A stretch of DNA of 64,000 nucleotides. Origin: Aphrocallistes beatrix. Taxonomy: Eukaryota; Porifera; Hexactinellida; Sceptrulophora; Aphrocallistidae. The notes beneath the pieces were generated by a model. The model searched no databases. It saw nothing but the letters and a program-made list of their open reading frames with translations, and was not told the origin of the DNA. The translations under genes were made by a program, and so were the position numbers. The stretch is taken from positions 3,653,184-3,717,183 of the forward strand of contig OY725500.1 in NCBI GenBank assembly GCA_963281255.1, given 5' to 3'. Shown piece by piece: positions 11,005 to 20,639 of this stretch. How positions within the stretch are numbered: position 1 is the stretch's first letter; the number at the start of each line of letters is the position of its first letter.

Positions 11005-11381
11005 GTTGTATATCAATTTTTTTAATCTACATAGCTTTTCTCTCGGTTTATATAGTTTTTGGGGCGAAAACAAAATTTGGGAGGAGATGTCATCTTATTG
11101 CTTGTTTGTATTAAAATATTACTCTTCTCTTATTAGAAGATTAGTTATTATCTCATCTCAAAAGTAAATTAGTTAGGATCACTGTTCTTGTAATAATACT
11201 CAATTAAACTGGAGTAGAGATTATATCATCTCTACTGATACAGCATAGCAGTATCATCTCATTTTCTTACTGTACGTAGATTTGTACAACGCATAACGTC
11301 TATTAATTCCTTTATATTAATTTGATTGATAGCAAGTCAAGTAATACTGCAATTGTTGCTTTCCCTTAAAATAGTTTATTT
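11005..11381. other. Spacer, nothing recognised
   Basis: Divergent spacer containing the promoter of the minus-strand MRH gene. Open frames here are antisense shadows. No repeat recognised. Confidence 0.4.
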
Positions 11382-11557
11382 GGGCATGCCTAATTTACGG
11401 GACGGGACGGGTTAAGATGCCTAATTTACGGGATGGGACGGGTTAAGATGCCTAATTTACGGGACGGGACGAGTTAAGATGCCTAATTTACGGGACGGGA
11501 CGAGTTAAGATGCCTAATTTACGGGACGGGATGCCGTCCCGTAAATTAGGCATGCCC
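11382..11557. repeat. 31-bp tandem array enclosed by inverted repeats
   Basis: About five units of a 31-bp sequence (GATGCCTAATTTACGGGACG followed by GGACGGGTTAA, with small variants). The array begins with GGGCATGCCTAATTTACGGG and ends with its reverse complement, so the whole block could fold into a hairpin. Similar TTACGGAA/CGTCCC words recur around 52570-52690. It looks like a MITE whose interior was amplified. Confidence 0.8.
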
Positions 11558-11759
11558 GTTTATTTGAACTTTGACTCACATTTAATAGTGCCATCCAGCA
11601 GGTGTCCTTCTACATTCTTATCCACCAGGACAAAAGATCCTAGGCCAGAGGTTCGGATGACTTGGTGAAATTGGTGAAAAGTGGTCCGGTTGAAACCGGA
11701 CCAACCGTACCGGTGGCTACTGCCCTGAACTAATAAGGTTGTCCACCTCAACAACTAGG
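11558..11759. repeat. Copy of an AGTGGTCCGGT-type dispersed repeat
   Basis: AAAAGTGGTCCGGTTGAAACC followed by its near-complement GGACCAACCG (about 11675-11710) resembles sequence at 60440-60570 and, more weakly, 50560-50620. Short inverted arms suggest the remains of a TIR element. Non-coding. Confidence 0.45.
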
Positions 11760-12110
11760 GGACCAATTTGAGGTTTGGCCGCAAATTGTCACGAAAATTT
11801 TGGTCCGCGAAAAAATTGATCCGAGGGACCAATTTTTTCATGGAAAATTGGTCCTCCCCTGAGGCCTGCAATGGACTTTTTTTCAGGGAATATTAGTCCG
11901 GGGACCATTTTTTTCAGAGAATATTGGTCCGGGGACCATTTCTTTCAGGAAAAATTGTACGGGAGACTAATTTTCCATGAAAAAATTGGTCCCCCCGGGC
12001 CAAAATTGCATAGAAAATTGGTCCATAGTAGGACCAAGATTTTAGCGTAGATTAGACCGATTTTCCCTGAAAAAATTGGTCCCCCGGACCAATTTTCCAG
12101 TGAGCCAGCC
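11760..12110. repeat. Degenerate array of GGACCAATTTTT / AAAAATTGGTCC palindromes
   Basis: Roughly ten copies of the semi-palindromic words GGACCAATTTTTTC and GAAAATTGGTCC alternate in both orientations, with spacing of roughly 25-60 bp and small base changes. Both strands therefore read alike, and the block can form many stem-loops. It is not a CRISPR (no constant repeat/spacer rhythm) and has no coding capacity. Confidence 0.75.
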
Positions 12111-12397
12111 CACCCTTGCTATATCATTCAAACTTGCCAACCGTCCCGTTTTTGTAAGGACATGATATTATAAATTAGAATTACAAAAAAAATCACTATC
12201 AAAGGACGGAAAATATTCTGAGGCACGCGGGCTTAGAACCACTGCTCTAGAGATTAGAATAGAGATTTGTTTGTTAATTAAATTATGTAATTTTATCTAT
12301 GGTATAAATACTCCCTTATATTATGTCCAGTTGAATATTCGTAAAATCATTTGGTGCTTGATTTCTAATTAAACTTGTTGAGTTCCTATTTCTGATA

Positions 12398-13397
12398 ATG
12401 GCTACTGCCAAGGTTAGTCGTGATACAGAATTTGAGGTTGTAATAATTCGCATAAAAAGTGAAATTGAGAATGGATTCAGAGAGTTGATTGCCCAGGTGA
12501 GGGAGAGGGAGAGAGAACTCCTCCAACAGCTAGAGGAGATCAGCACTGCTCATAGAAAGGAGAGAGAAAAGCAGGAACGATCTATTTCAGAGTTGGAGGT
12601 AATGCTGAAACTAACTCGAGAGAATATTAGTTCAGAAAGTCTTAAAGAGTTACAAGAAACAGTCGTTGAGAAGTTCAGAGAGAAGAGAAAGGAATTCGAT
12701 GCTCAGATCGATAGTAGAACCGTCGGCTTAGGTTGGGATGATAGTGTGATATTAGATCTCGTCCGTAAACTAGGCGTACTAACTGTTACGGGAATATATG
12801 GCACGAGTACATCAGTGGTTGATTACACTGGCAGGAAGAAACCGATCATGCATACTGGTACACGAGGTAATGCAGAGGCCCAATTCAACAATCCATGGGG
12901 CATATCAATACACCACAAGAGTGGGAACATTTATGTGGCAGACCAGTGGAACCACAGAGTCCAGGTGTTTGATAGCGAAAGTAATTTCCTGTTCTCGTTT
13001 GGCGCTATAATTGGGCGTGTAGGAATGGATTTGCCTCTCTACATCGCCGTCACGAATGATCAAGTCATCGTGAGTCAGTTTCGCATCGGATGTTTGCGAG
13101 TTTACGATTTAGGAGGAAATTTTATCGGACAGATCGGAAGTAGGGGCAACGGTAATGTACAGTTTAACAATCCTTTTGGAATTGCAGTTAGCGATTCGAG
13201 TGGCGATATTTATGTGTGTGATAATACTAACAATCGTGTACAAATCCTCTCGAAATATTTCTGTTACAAATCTGAAATTGTAGTTCGAGCTCCACGAGAT
13301 ATCAAACTAACTACTCAGCACATCAACGTGCTAACTGCACACAGCCCTTTCCTCTTGATCTTCAACTACGAACACTCACAGATTGTGCAGAATATGT
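12398..13397 (+). pseudogene. 5' part of a coiled-coil/NHL-repeat gene split by a MULE transposon
   Basis: ATG at 12398. Residues about 20-75 are strongly charged and helical (RERERELLQQLEEI), a predicted coiled coil. NHL beta-propeller repeats follow, for example QFNNPWGISI...GNIYVADQWNHRVQVF and QFNNPFGIAV...GDIYVCDNTNNRVQIL. The frame stays in phase to IVQNM at 13397, where the MULE begins; beyond that the open frame runs into transposon sequence. The remainder of the gene resumes at 18930. Joining across the single target site would give 409 residues, matching the 404- and 398-residue NHL genes at 37129 and 40132. The layout is like TRIM/NHL proteins without RING or B-box. As it stands the gene is interrupted, though the break is otherwise clean. 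Confidence 0.9.
13390..13397. repeat. Left 8-bp target-site duplication of the MULE (GAATATGT)
   Basis: GAATATGT directly precedes the element start GGTTGTTACT and is repeated exactly at 18922-18929 after the other end. Eight to nine base pairs is typical of Mutator-like elements. Confidence 0.95.
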
Positions 13398-13516
13398 GGT
13401 TGTTACTAAAATCCGGGACGGGACGGGACAGCGGCGGGATATTCCGGGTTTTGACTAAAATACAGGACACATTTGAAACTGTCATAATGGACCCACGTTT
13501 CACTGGATATTATATT
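13398..13516 (+). repeat. Left terminal inverted repeat of the MULE
   Basis: The first ~118 bp match the reverse complement of 18804-18921, with only a handful of differences in the inner half. It includes a GGGACGGGACGGGACAGCGG tract. Confidence 0.9.
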
Positions 13517-13872
13517 TACAGGTACTGTAGGTACGGCGTTTACCCTTCCACAAGCCTGGATCGGAGTGACTGGCTATGCGCCTGCATTAGTCACACACAA
13601 GTTAATTAATAACGATAATGTTATTTCTGCAATTCAATTGTGCATATAACTTGCAAGCCAATACTACTATGTGGGTGTTCAATCATTCTGAAGTGTAACT
13701 ATGATAAATCACTTAGTATGTTACTAATTAGCAGTATTTGACAGGATAACTTATGAAGTTCTCTCTATCTTTCAAAACCCTCAAGATATTTATATTACAT
13801 CTCCTCCTCAGAAGCCTAAAGCAGGCCAAGTGTTTCTATACAAAGCTGACAATCCAGGACTGGAAGGTATTC

Positions 13873-13911
13873 TATCCTTACTATTAAAACTCGATTAATT
13901 TGTGTATATAA

Positions 13912-13991
<80 letters not shown>

Positions 13992-14301
13992 GTATATATA
14001 TATATATCTGTAACAAATTGATTGAAGAAACTGCCGGTTATAGAAAGCTGATTTTTGGCATGTGGGGGTCTTTCGGCTATGGCTCCAGTAAGTTCTGAGC
14101 TCAGAGCAAAATGTCGACTCATCGTGGAATTATGACGTCATTGTCACATTTTTAAAAGTAAAATACAGTTATTCGTGTATAACTCGAGAGATGCTTTTTC
14201 CCTTATAATCAACCAATGTGACCCCAGGCGACCGAAGGGAGCCTCTGGCGGACACAAAGTGTCCGCCAGCCGCGCAGCGCAAACAAGCGAAGCGCGCTTG
14301 T
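13873..14301 (+). repeat. TA-microsatellite/GC-hairpin repeat family, copy 2, inserted in a MULE intron
   Basis: Starts TATCCTTACTATTAAAACTC, runs through a long TA tract (13913-13988), then CTGTAACAAATTGATTGAAG, CAAAATGTCGACTCATC and GAATTATGACGTCATTGTC. It ends with the hairpin GGCGGACAC/GTGTCCGCC and AGCGAAGCGCGCTTGT. It begins six bases after the probable splice donor at 13867. Open frames over the TA tract are meaningless Ile/Tyr repeats. Confidence 0.85.
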
Positions 14302-15046
14302 ACTTATTAATTAAATAAAATAATAGACATTGTTTTACTTCTATATTTAGGCTCCTGTTAATAGTAAACTTTTCAGCTTTATCTCTTACTTAATAATATT
14401 ATTAAGGCTAATGATTTGATATATATAATTGGCTACAAATATTTAATTAATAAACATCGAAATCTCAATAACATTAACATAGATTGAATGCTAGTAATAT
14501 CGATTGTATGATTCAATCAAAATATATTCCCTGAATCCGAAATGGGATAAAATACTGATTTCAATAATGACAATAATAACAATATATGTGGTAGCAAATA
14601 TTGATGCGGGCGGAGGAGCGGGAACGTGTTTTCAATTAACAGTGACCTTACTTATAAGAGGATTATTCACAACATATGACTGGAGGGCTGATAAATACCG
14701 TTAGGTCAACCAAGGGGTCACCACTACCGCGTAAGAAACCAAACTTGAAGAAATATTACTTTTCAGCAGACACCCCTCAAGGAATGATCCAGGATTTCCA
14801 ATTTTTGTCATCGAAGCACACACAAAAATGAGCAGCCTTTTATAAGAACGCTTCCATCCACCCTGAGAAATTATGAAAACTTATGTAAGTTTGACAAAGC
14901 AAGTGTTGTGTACAAACGAGCAGTGGCTTCAATGGATTGCAACCCAGAACATGTAGCAGTTCAGATCCCAAGGAATATGAAACAGTTACGTAACCTCCGA
15001 TTTGTAAGCACCTCCACCAGTCGCTAATTTCTCAAGATACCCTATA

Positions 15047-15431
15047 CAGTCGAAACCGGTTTTTTTTGACACTGGGTTTTTTTGACAATTGTTGGTGTAA
15101 AAATCTGAGTTTTATGTACAGTTGACACAGTGTTTTTTTGACACCCAATTTTCAGCAATTAGTTCATGACATCCATAACAAAACAGAAACGTCTGACACT
15201 GACGGAAAGGCACGAGATAGTCCTGCGTCTCGACAAGGGTCACCCTCTGACGGCAATTGCCAAGGGCTACGGAGTCAAGAAATTAATCTTTACAAACTTA
15301 ATAATTCTTACTATGACCTCTAAAATATATTTTCTTCGTTGTGGAATGCGCAACACTGGGTTTTTTTGACAATCGGGGTTTTTTGACATTTTTTCGTGCA
15401 AATGGGGTGTCAAAAAACCCGGTTTCAACTG
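15047..15431 (+). mobile_element. Tigger/pogo-type deletion derivative with CENP-B-like HTH fragment
   Basis: 385 bp with terminal inverted repeats starting CAGTCGAAACCGG and ending CCGGTTTCAACTG, flanked by TA on both sides. The inner ends are rich in TTTTTTTGACA. It keeps a short frame (from about 15166) reading KQKRLTLTERHEIVLRLDKG...AIAKGYGVKK, the N-terminal helix-turn-helix of pogo/Tigger transposases; the catalytic part is absent. It inserted in the MULE transposase, splitting the codon for the Tyr before NIHELAYD. Confidence 0.85.
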
Positions 15432-16960
15432 TATAACATTCATGAGCTGGCCTACGACATTCCTGGCTTCGTTTGGAAAAATCATACATTTCCTGACCTT
15501 GTTTGCATCTGTGGTCTGTATGTATTTATCAACAGTATATCATCGTAGCTTGGTGTTTCCATATGATCTACTTTTAAAATTTGCCCGATTCTACAAACTT
15601 TGATAATATCTCTGAGTAAAAAATTATAAACCTAGACTTTAATAACTTTAAATATTTTCAGGAAATCTTAGATGAAGCTGACCGAGTGCTCACTCTAGAT
15701 GATCCGCAATTATTATCATACAATACTACCTTTCAGCTTGGTGACAGTTATGTTTCACCACTTATTTTCCGCCATACATTATTCCAAGAGAGGCCTTGTA
15801 TTCCAGCCATGTTCCTTATACATGAGAGGAAGTTCACATAGACACAAAGAGATGTTTAAGGAATGTGTAACACGCATCCCAGGACTAAGAAAGACGAAAT
15901 CCCCATTAGTGACTGATAAAGAGAGGGCAATTGTGAATGCTGTCAAAGCTGAGATTGACAATGTACCGGTAGTGCACTGTTGGAATCACATTTTGCAAAA
16001 CATAAGGTTATGGTTGAAAAGGCACGGGGCTCCATCAGAGGATATATCTGTATATTCAAATGATGTGTTTGAATTGTTTCACTCTATTTCTAAAGAGCAG
16101 TATGAGCAACAACTAGTTGTCGTTAGCAAAAAGTGGGATGGAGCTTTTGACCTTTACTATAAAAGGGAGATCCATCCCGATGTTCATCTATCTATTGGAA
16201 GGTGGATGTTGGAAAACCTGCGAATATATAACCCATACAGCGGAGTAACAAATAACCAGTCAGAAGGGCTTAATCGTGTAATGAAAGATCTTCAAGGGTG
16301 GAAGGAAGTCTCAGTAGATTGTATATTGTTGACATTATACCAACTGCAAGCATTTTATCTAAACGAAATCAAACGAGAGATCGCAGGCATTGGAGAGTAC
16401 CACCTCAAATTGGGCTATGCCAACATACAATCAATCAAGATTTGGTTGAGTATATTCCAACCAGCACTCCTGGTGATATAGTTGAGAGGATCAAACGGGG
16501 CGAAAACTTATCTACACAGGGTGAATATGTTCAAATTAAGAAAGAGCCTACAAATGATCCACCAAACCGAATACCCAGCGTTCAGGCTCGGGCACAACAA
16601 CTGTTGACATCCAATCAAATTAGCTTTGATGCCAAGCTCCATGTGTTTACTGTTAAAGGTTATTCTGGTGTCCCACGTGTCGTGACCATCTTCCCCAAAG
16701 AAAGTTGCAGCTGTCCTTCTACACGAGGTTGTTACCACATCATAGCTGTCAAACTTGGTCTAGGAGTACAATCTACGAAACCACCTAGTAGTGGAAACTT
16801 GACACAACTGCGGAACAAATACAAGGTCGAGAAAAGACAAGATGAGTGGGAGGAAGCGACCGAGGGTAAAAGATTTAGATCTTGAAGATCAAGGTATTCA
16901 ACACTAATCAAAATTCAAGCAATTGAAGCGCGCTTGTGACTAATATATACTTTACTGCAG

Positions 16961-18096
16961 GTGACAACAGTGAACAAGTACTGAATACAACTATATCGAT
17001 GGAAGGAGGAGAGAATATTCTGAACTCATTCAATTTCGGTCAAGAATCACCAAACAATAATTCTTGTCATTTCAGTCAACCTGATAGCCCATCTTGCCTA
17101 CCACATCTTGATAAGCTTTTTATTAGTGGAACCTGCGAATCGAATAATGATATGCACTCTCAGCTTATATCAATCGAAGAAAATAAAAAACCAATTTGCA
17201 AATTTGGAGCTCAAAGAAAGAAGAACCAATATGCTTACAAGTTGATGCTCACTTTGCGAGAAGAGCAGTATACTATTATAAAATCTGTGAGCAACCAGTC
17301 TGACAAAATCATAGACGTTGATAATAGCGATATTGCAGACCCACTTCCGAGCTCTCAATGGATCCAGAATAGCCTCATCACATTAAATCTAGCAGAAAAA
17401 GAAATAATTGAATCGAGAAATTGGTTGACAGACAATATTATAGATGCCGGTCAAATAATCCTGGAAATGCAATTTAGTGTTCGATTTGGGAAGGCAGGCT
17501 TTCAGAGTGTAGCATTGGGGAATACTTTCTCATTTACCGTTGAATCTGGTGAATTTGTACAAATTTTGCATGATGGCCATTTTCACTGGCTCACAATTAG
17601 TTCGGTAGGAGCTACACCTTGCCAGATAGTAGCCTATGACAGTTTTTATCCTTCTGCAGGACTAACCACTAAAATGCAAATAGCATGTTTGATGAATAGT
17701 TTGGAAAAGAATCTGGTGGTAACGTTCGAAGATGTTCAGATGCAAGCAGGAGGAAGTGATTGTGGTGTTTTCGTATTGGCATTTGCTGTAGTTATATGTT
17801 TTGGTCGCTCTCCTGGGAAAATCCACTTCAATCAACATAGTATGAGAAGTCATTTGATTACATGTTTTGAGAACAATCAGTTTACCATGTTCCCAATCGG
17901 AAAAGAACGTCACCAGAGGAAGACAAAAAGCAGTGAGGTAATTGCAGTTCATTGCATTTGCCGCATTCCAGAATTAAAGCAAGTACCAATGATACAATGT
18001 ACCCTCTGCAAAATATGGTACCATGGAAAACACTGCTTGAAAGTACCAGATGATGCTTGGCTCCCTGGAGCAAAGTGGCTGTGCTTCACAAATTAA
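16961..18096 (+). other. Ulp1/C48 peptidase-like and PHD-finger exon of the MULE gene
   Basis: Intact last exon of about 378 codons. The open frame nominally begins at a GTG at 16936, but a TTTACTGCAG acceptor ends at 16960 and the phase matches a donor at 16866, so it is best read as an exon. The C48-like core shows HFHWLTIS (His), VAYDSF (Asp) and QMQAGGSDCGVFVLA (Gln and Cys), the papain-like triad plus oxyanion Gln of Ulp1/SENP-type peptidases. The C-terminus is a PHD-like zinc finger: CICR...MIQCTLCKIWYHGKHCL...WLC. Peptidase domains of this class occur in several MULE lineages. Unlike the upstream exons this one has no stop or frameshift. Confidence 0.85.
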
Positions 18097-18241
18097 TAGG
18101 ACTTAGTTATTTAGTATTCTTTAGACAAGGTCTGTCTAGATCTATTTATTTATTCTTTCTCGAATATGTATGTCATTTAATTACTTAGTGATAGTGATAA
18201 ATGCATTCTTACTTAGGCTGTTATAATGAATATTACTTGTA

Positions 18242-18667
18242 CAGTAGAACCCCGCGTATCGGGGCACCTCCGTCCAAGCACAATGCGCCCCGATAAGCGG
18301 GATTCTAGGAAAATTATAATATAGTTGTTCGGAATGTTTCCCTGAACGTCCTTGAGATTCTCGATCTTGTCACGCTGATCTCTAAGAATTCTTCCGACCT
18401 GACCCTTACTACTTCCAACCTGCAAGGCGATCTTCCTGCCTTGTTTAGTTCAATGACCTCAGCACGTGTCTCTATCGGGAGTGGGTGACGCTTAGCGGCC
18501 ATTATAGAGAAATACTAAGTTTTCAAGCACAAAAGGTATGTTACTTGAGGGGAAAAATCTCTGGCGGAGTGCCCCGATAAGCGAATGACGCCCCAATACG
18601 GGGTTCACTTTTAGTGAAAAAAACAACAAATTCCCATCCTACCGCCCCGATAAGCGGGGTTCTACTG
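18242..18667 (-). mobile_element. Tigger/pogo-type deletion derivative inside the MULE
   Basis: 426 bp, TA on both sides, terminal inverted repeats starting CAGTAGAACCCCGCGTATCG and ending with the complement (one mismatch in about 24). On the minus strand from 18502 it encodes MAAKRHPLPIETRAEVIELN, then after a frameshift SSKGQVGRILRDQRDKIENL. This is the CENP-B/pogo N-terminal DNA-binding domain in broken form. The catalytic domain is missing. Confidence 0.85.
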
Positions 18668-18803
18668 TATTATGATAACTTGACTTGATCACGTTTGCGT
18701 TTAACAAAATGAAATTCTGGAGAGATGTTTGTGCAAAAATAGCTAATTTCTAGACTCAAGGAATGATACCATTACAAAAAAATGTCGGTCCACAGACCTA
18801 GAT

Positions 18804-18921
18804 ATATAATATTCAGTGAAATGTGTGTCCATTGTGGCAGTTTCAAATGTGTCCCGTATTTTAGTCAAAACCCGGAATATCCCGCCGCTGTCCCGTCCCG
18901 TCCCGGATTTTAGTAACAACC
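18804..18921 (-). repeat. Right terminal inverted repeat of the MULE
   Basis: Reverse complement of 13398-13516, ending GGATTTTAGTAACAACC immediately before the second GAATATGT. Open frames that cross it are artefacts. Confidence 0.9.
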
Positions 18922-18929
18922 GAATATGT
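18922..18929. repeat. Right 8-bp target-site duplication of the MULE (GAATATGT)
   Basis: Exact match to 13390-13397. Removing the element plus one copy restores the NHL reading frame (IVQNM continuing SISIG). Confidence 0.95.
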
Positions 18930-19159
18930 CCATATCTATTGGGCGCCATTTGAAAGATCCATTTGGATTCTGCATTGACAGTGCAGGGAAATTCCTTATT
19001 TCTGATTATGACAGGAATATGATTCTCGTATTTGACAAAGAAGGTAGCATGATACATCAGTTAAGTGACGCCAGTATAAGAGCACCAAGAGGAATCGCCT
19101 TAGATGAGCGAGGAAGGATTGTACTTGTTAGTGGAGGGCCATGTCTTCTGATTTTCTAG
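18930..19159 (+). pseudogene. 3' part of the split NHL gene
   Basis: Continues the frame of the 12398-13397 fragment: SISIGRHLKDPFGFCIDSAG, then KFLISDYDRNMILVFDKEG and PRGIALDERGRIVLVSGG, two further NHL-type blades, ending at TAG 19157-19159. The C-terminus aligns by pattern with the paralogues at 37129 and 40132 (SRGNFLISN...IRIFSPDGVLKHSLG...GIALDNSGSIVCVN). No extra damage is visible, so the insertion is the only lesion I can see in this gene. Confidence 0.9.
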
Positions 19160-20639
19160 TTAGGTGAACATGTAGGCATACGTAATTGCATCCTATAAAT
19201 AAGAAATGTTGTCTTCATATTTATTATTTGTAAAATTCTTTCAGTTTTCTTAGTGATTATAACATTTTATTAGTTTTTTATTCCTCCTCCCACAATTGGG
19301 ATTTTCCATTGACTCTTGACAGTGCCCGAATGTATAGTTCTAGGCCAGATGTCTCCCCTCCCCTGACATGTGGCGCTGGGGAAACATGTAGTGAGGTTGG
19401 TTGGTGTTCCTTCCTTTGAATTTCTAGGTCAGATAATCATAGCCATTGAGTAGACAATTAACTTTTTATTTTTTAAAGTTTTTTTCCTTTCAAAACAGAG
19501 ATACAAAGAAATTGAATAAAATTTTAGAATTTTTAATTAATTCACTGGCGACGGAAGGGTTTTGAAGCAGGTACGAGCAGAGTGGACCATGGGTCACATG
19601 GGTTACATAAATCGATGAGTCATGGGTCACGACCTCTTGACCCAGTGACCTGTGAGACACGACCTAATTGATTTTTTTCAAATACGTACATTAAATGAAC
19701 GCGATTGAGGGGAAGAATATTTGATATTAACGCGATTTGGAGAAATTCGCGTTAATTTTCTATAATCAGGTATCTCTTGTCCCAAAATAGGTTTCCAGTC
19801 TACTTGATAGACATACGTACTACGTAGTATCCTCTCAACCCAGTCACGCATCGGAAAGTATGTAAATTGGGAGTTTGCCCATTCATTACATAAATTTGTT
19901 AAATAACATAAATGACAGGAAATTAAGGTTTTGGAAATTAACGCTCCATGAAATTATCGCGAAGGAAATTGATACGATTTGGAGAAATTCGCGTTATTAA
20001 TTTCCTATTATATAATAAGGTATGTATAATAACCATATTATAACCAACCACAAACAATTAGTGTGCTTGTGTAGGGTCACATGGTGGGTCATGGGTCACG
20101 CATGGAATTGAGATGGGTCCGAATGGGTCTAAGTGACTCATAGTCCACTCTGGGTACGAACACTCCTCTTTTAAGCCCAAATAATATCTCACTAGACCAA
20201 ATAATGTCTGAGTAGTCACAAGTACAATATAATAGCCTAAATATGACCAGCTCAGATAAAAGACTAGTTTCCAACTTTCTTAAGGGAAAGTATCAATTTT
20301 TCAGAACTACATAAAAGCTTAAATTTCAACCTCAAAAGTGTGTGCTCTGGTTTCTCAACTGTCGCGATCTCGTTTGTCTCACGATTTTCGCTTTATGAGA
20401 CCATTGCTCACTTTTATCTTTATTTAGAGCTACACTGTTCATAATACTAATTTAGTATATCACACGATTTAGTTAGATTACAAGTTGAGAGGTCTGTGTG
20501 TTCGCACTGCTCACATTGGCTCCGCCTTTATTAATTATATAATATGCCCAGACACTACTCTGGTCCCTGTATTACTCGTTGGTAGAGTTTTAATTTAATA
20601 AATTCCTTTGTATCTTGCACTTAGCTTGTAATACTCAGA
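19160..20639. other. Spacer with an internal duplicated motif
   Basis: No gene. A short sequence, ACGCGATTTGGAGAAATTCG followed by CGTTAAT, occurs near 19733 and again near 19971. GGGTCACATGG / CATGGGTCAC words occur near 19590-19660 and 20070-20100. These look like remnants of a repeated element. The last ~150 bp before 20640 should include the TOP3B promoter. Confidence 0.45.

Larger units (their letters stand above)
13745..18096 (+). pseudogene. MULE transposase gene (MULE + SWIM + Ulp1/C48 + PHD), multi-exon, disrupted
   Basis: Coding fragments in order: exon 13745-13866 (TYEVLSIFQNP...FLYKADNPGLE) after a TTGACAG acceptor; about 14670-15046 (DWRADKYR, TAG, then VNQG; PRNMKQLRNLRF); 15432-15520 (YNIHELAYDIPGFVWKN); then, after a TTTTCAG acceptor, from 15661 on. 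Transposase landmarks: YNTTFQLGD (first catalytic Asp now Asn), PLVTDKERAI, HCWNHI and NNQSEGLN (Glu). A SWIM zinc finger is at about 16707-16760 (CSCPSTRGCYHI). A 95-bp phase-1 intron (16866-16960) links this to the Ulp1-like and PHD exon, so all domains belonged to one protein. Damage: a stop at about 14702, frameshifts near 14890, 15030, 15836 and 16425, and a Tigger insertion in a Tyr codon at 15047. Confidence 0.88.
13398..18921 (+). mobile_element. Mutator-like (MULE) DNA transposon, 5.5 kb, complete ends, decayed transposase
   Basis: Bounded by inverted repeats of about 118 bp (GGTTGTTACTAAAATCCGGG at the left, its complement at the right) and the perfect duplication GAATATGT. It carries a multi-exon transposase gene reading rightwards, now with stops and frameshifts. 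Three later insertions lie inside: a TA/GC-hairpin repeat (13873-14301) and two Tigger-type elements (15047-15431 and 18242-18667). It landed inside the coding sequence of an NHL gene. The nested insertions and damage imply it has been immobile for some time, although the ends and target duplication are well preserved. Confidence 0.92.

Noticed and set aside
11382-11557. Possible CRISPR-like array
   Set aside because: Units are contiguous 31-bp tandem repeats without unique spacers, in a eukaryotic setting.
13398-13609. Continuation of the first NHL open frame beyond 13397
   Set aside because: This is transposon terminal repeat; the same sequence appears reversed at the other end of the MULE.
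13816-14122. Open frames rich in Ile/Tyr on the minus strand
   Set aside because: They are translations of the TA microsatellite inside a repeat copy; no coding content.
16936-16960. Start of the Ulp1/PHD frame at 16936
   Set aside because: The nominal start is GTG, and a splice acceptor with matching phase ends at 16960; it is an exon, not a separate gene start.
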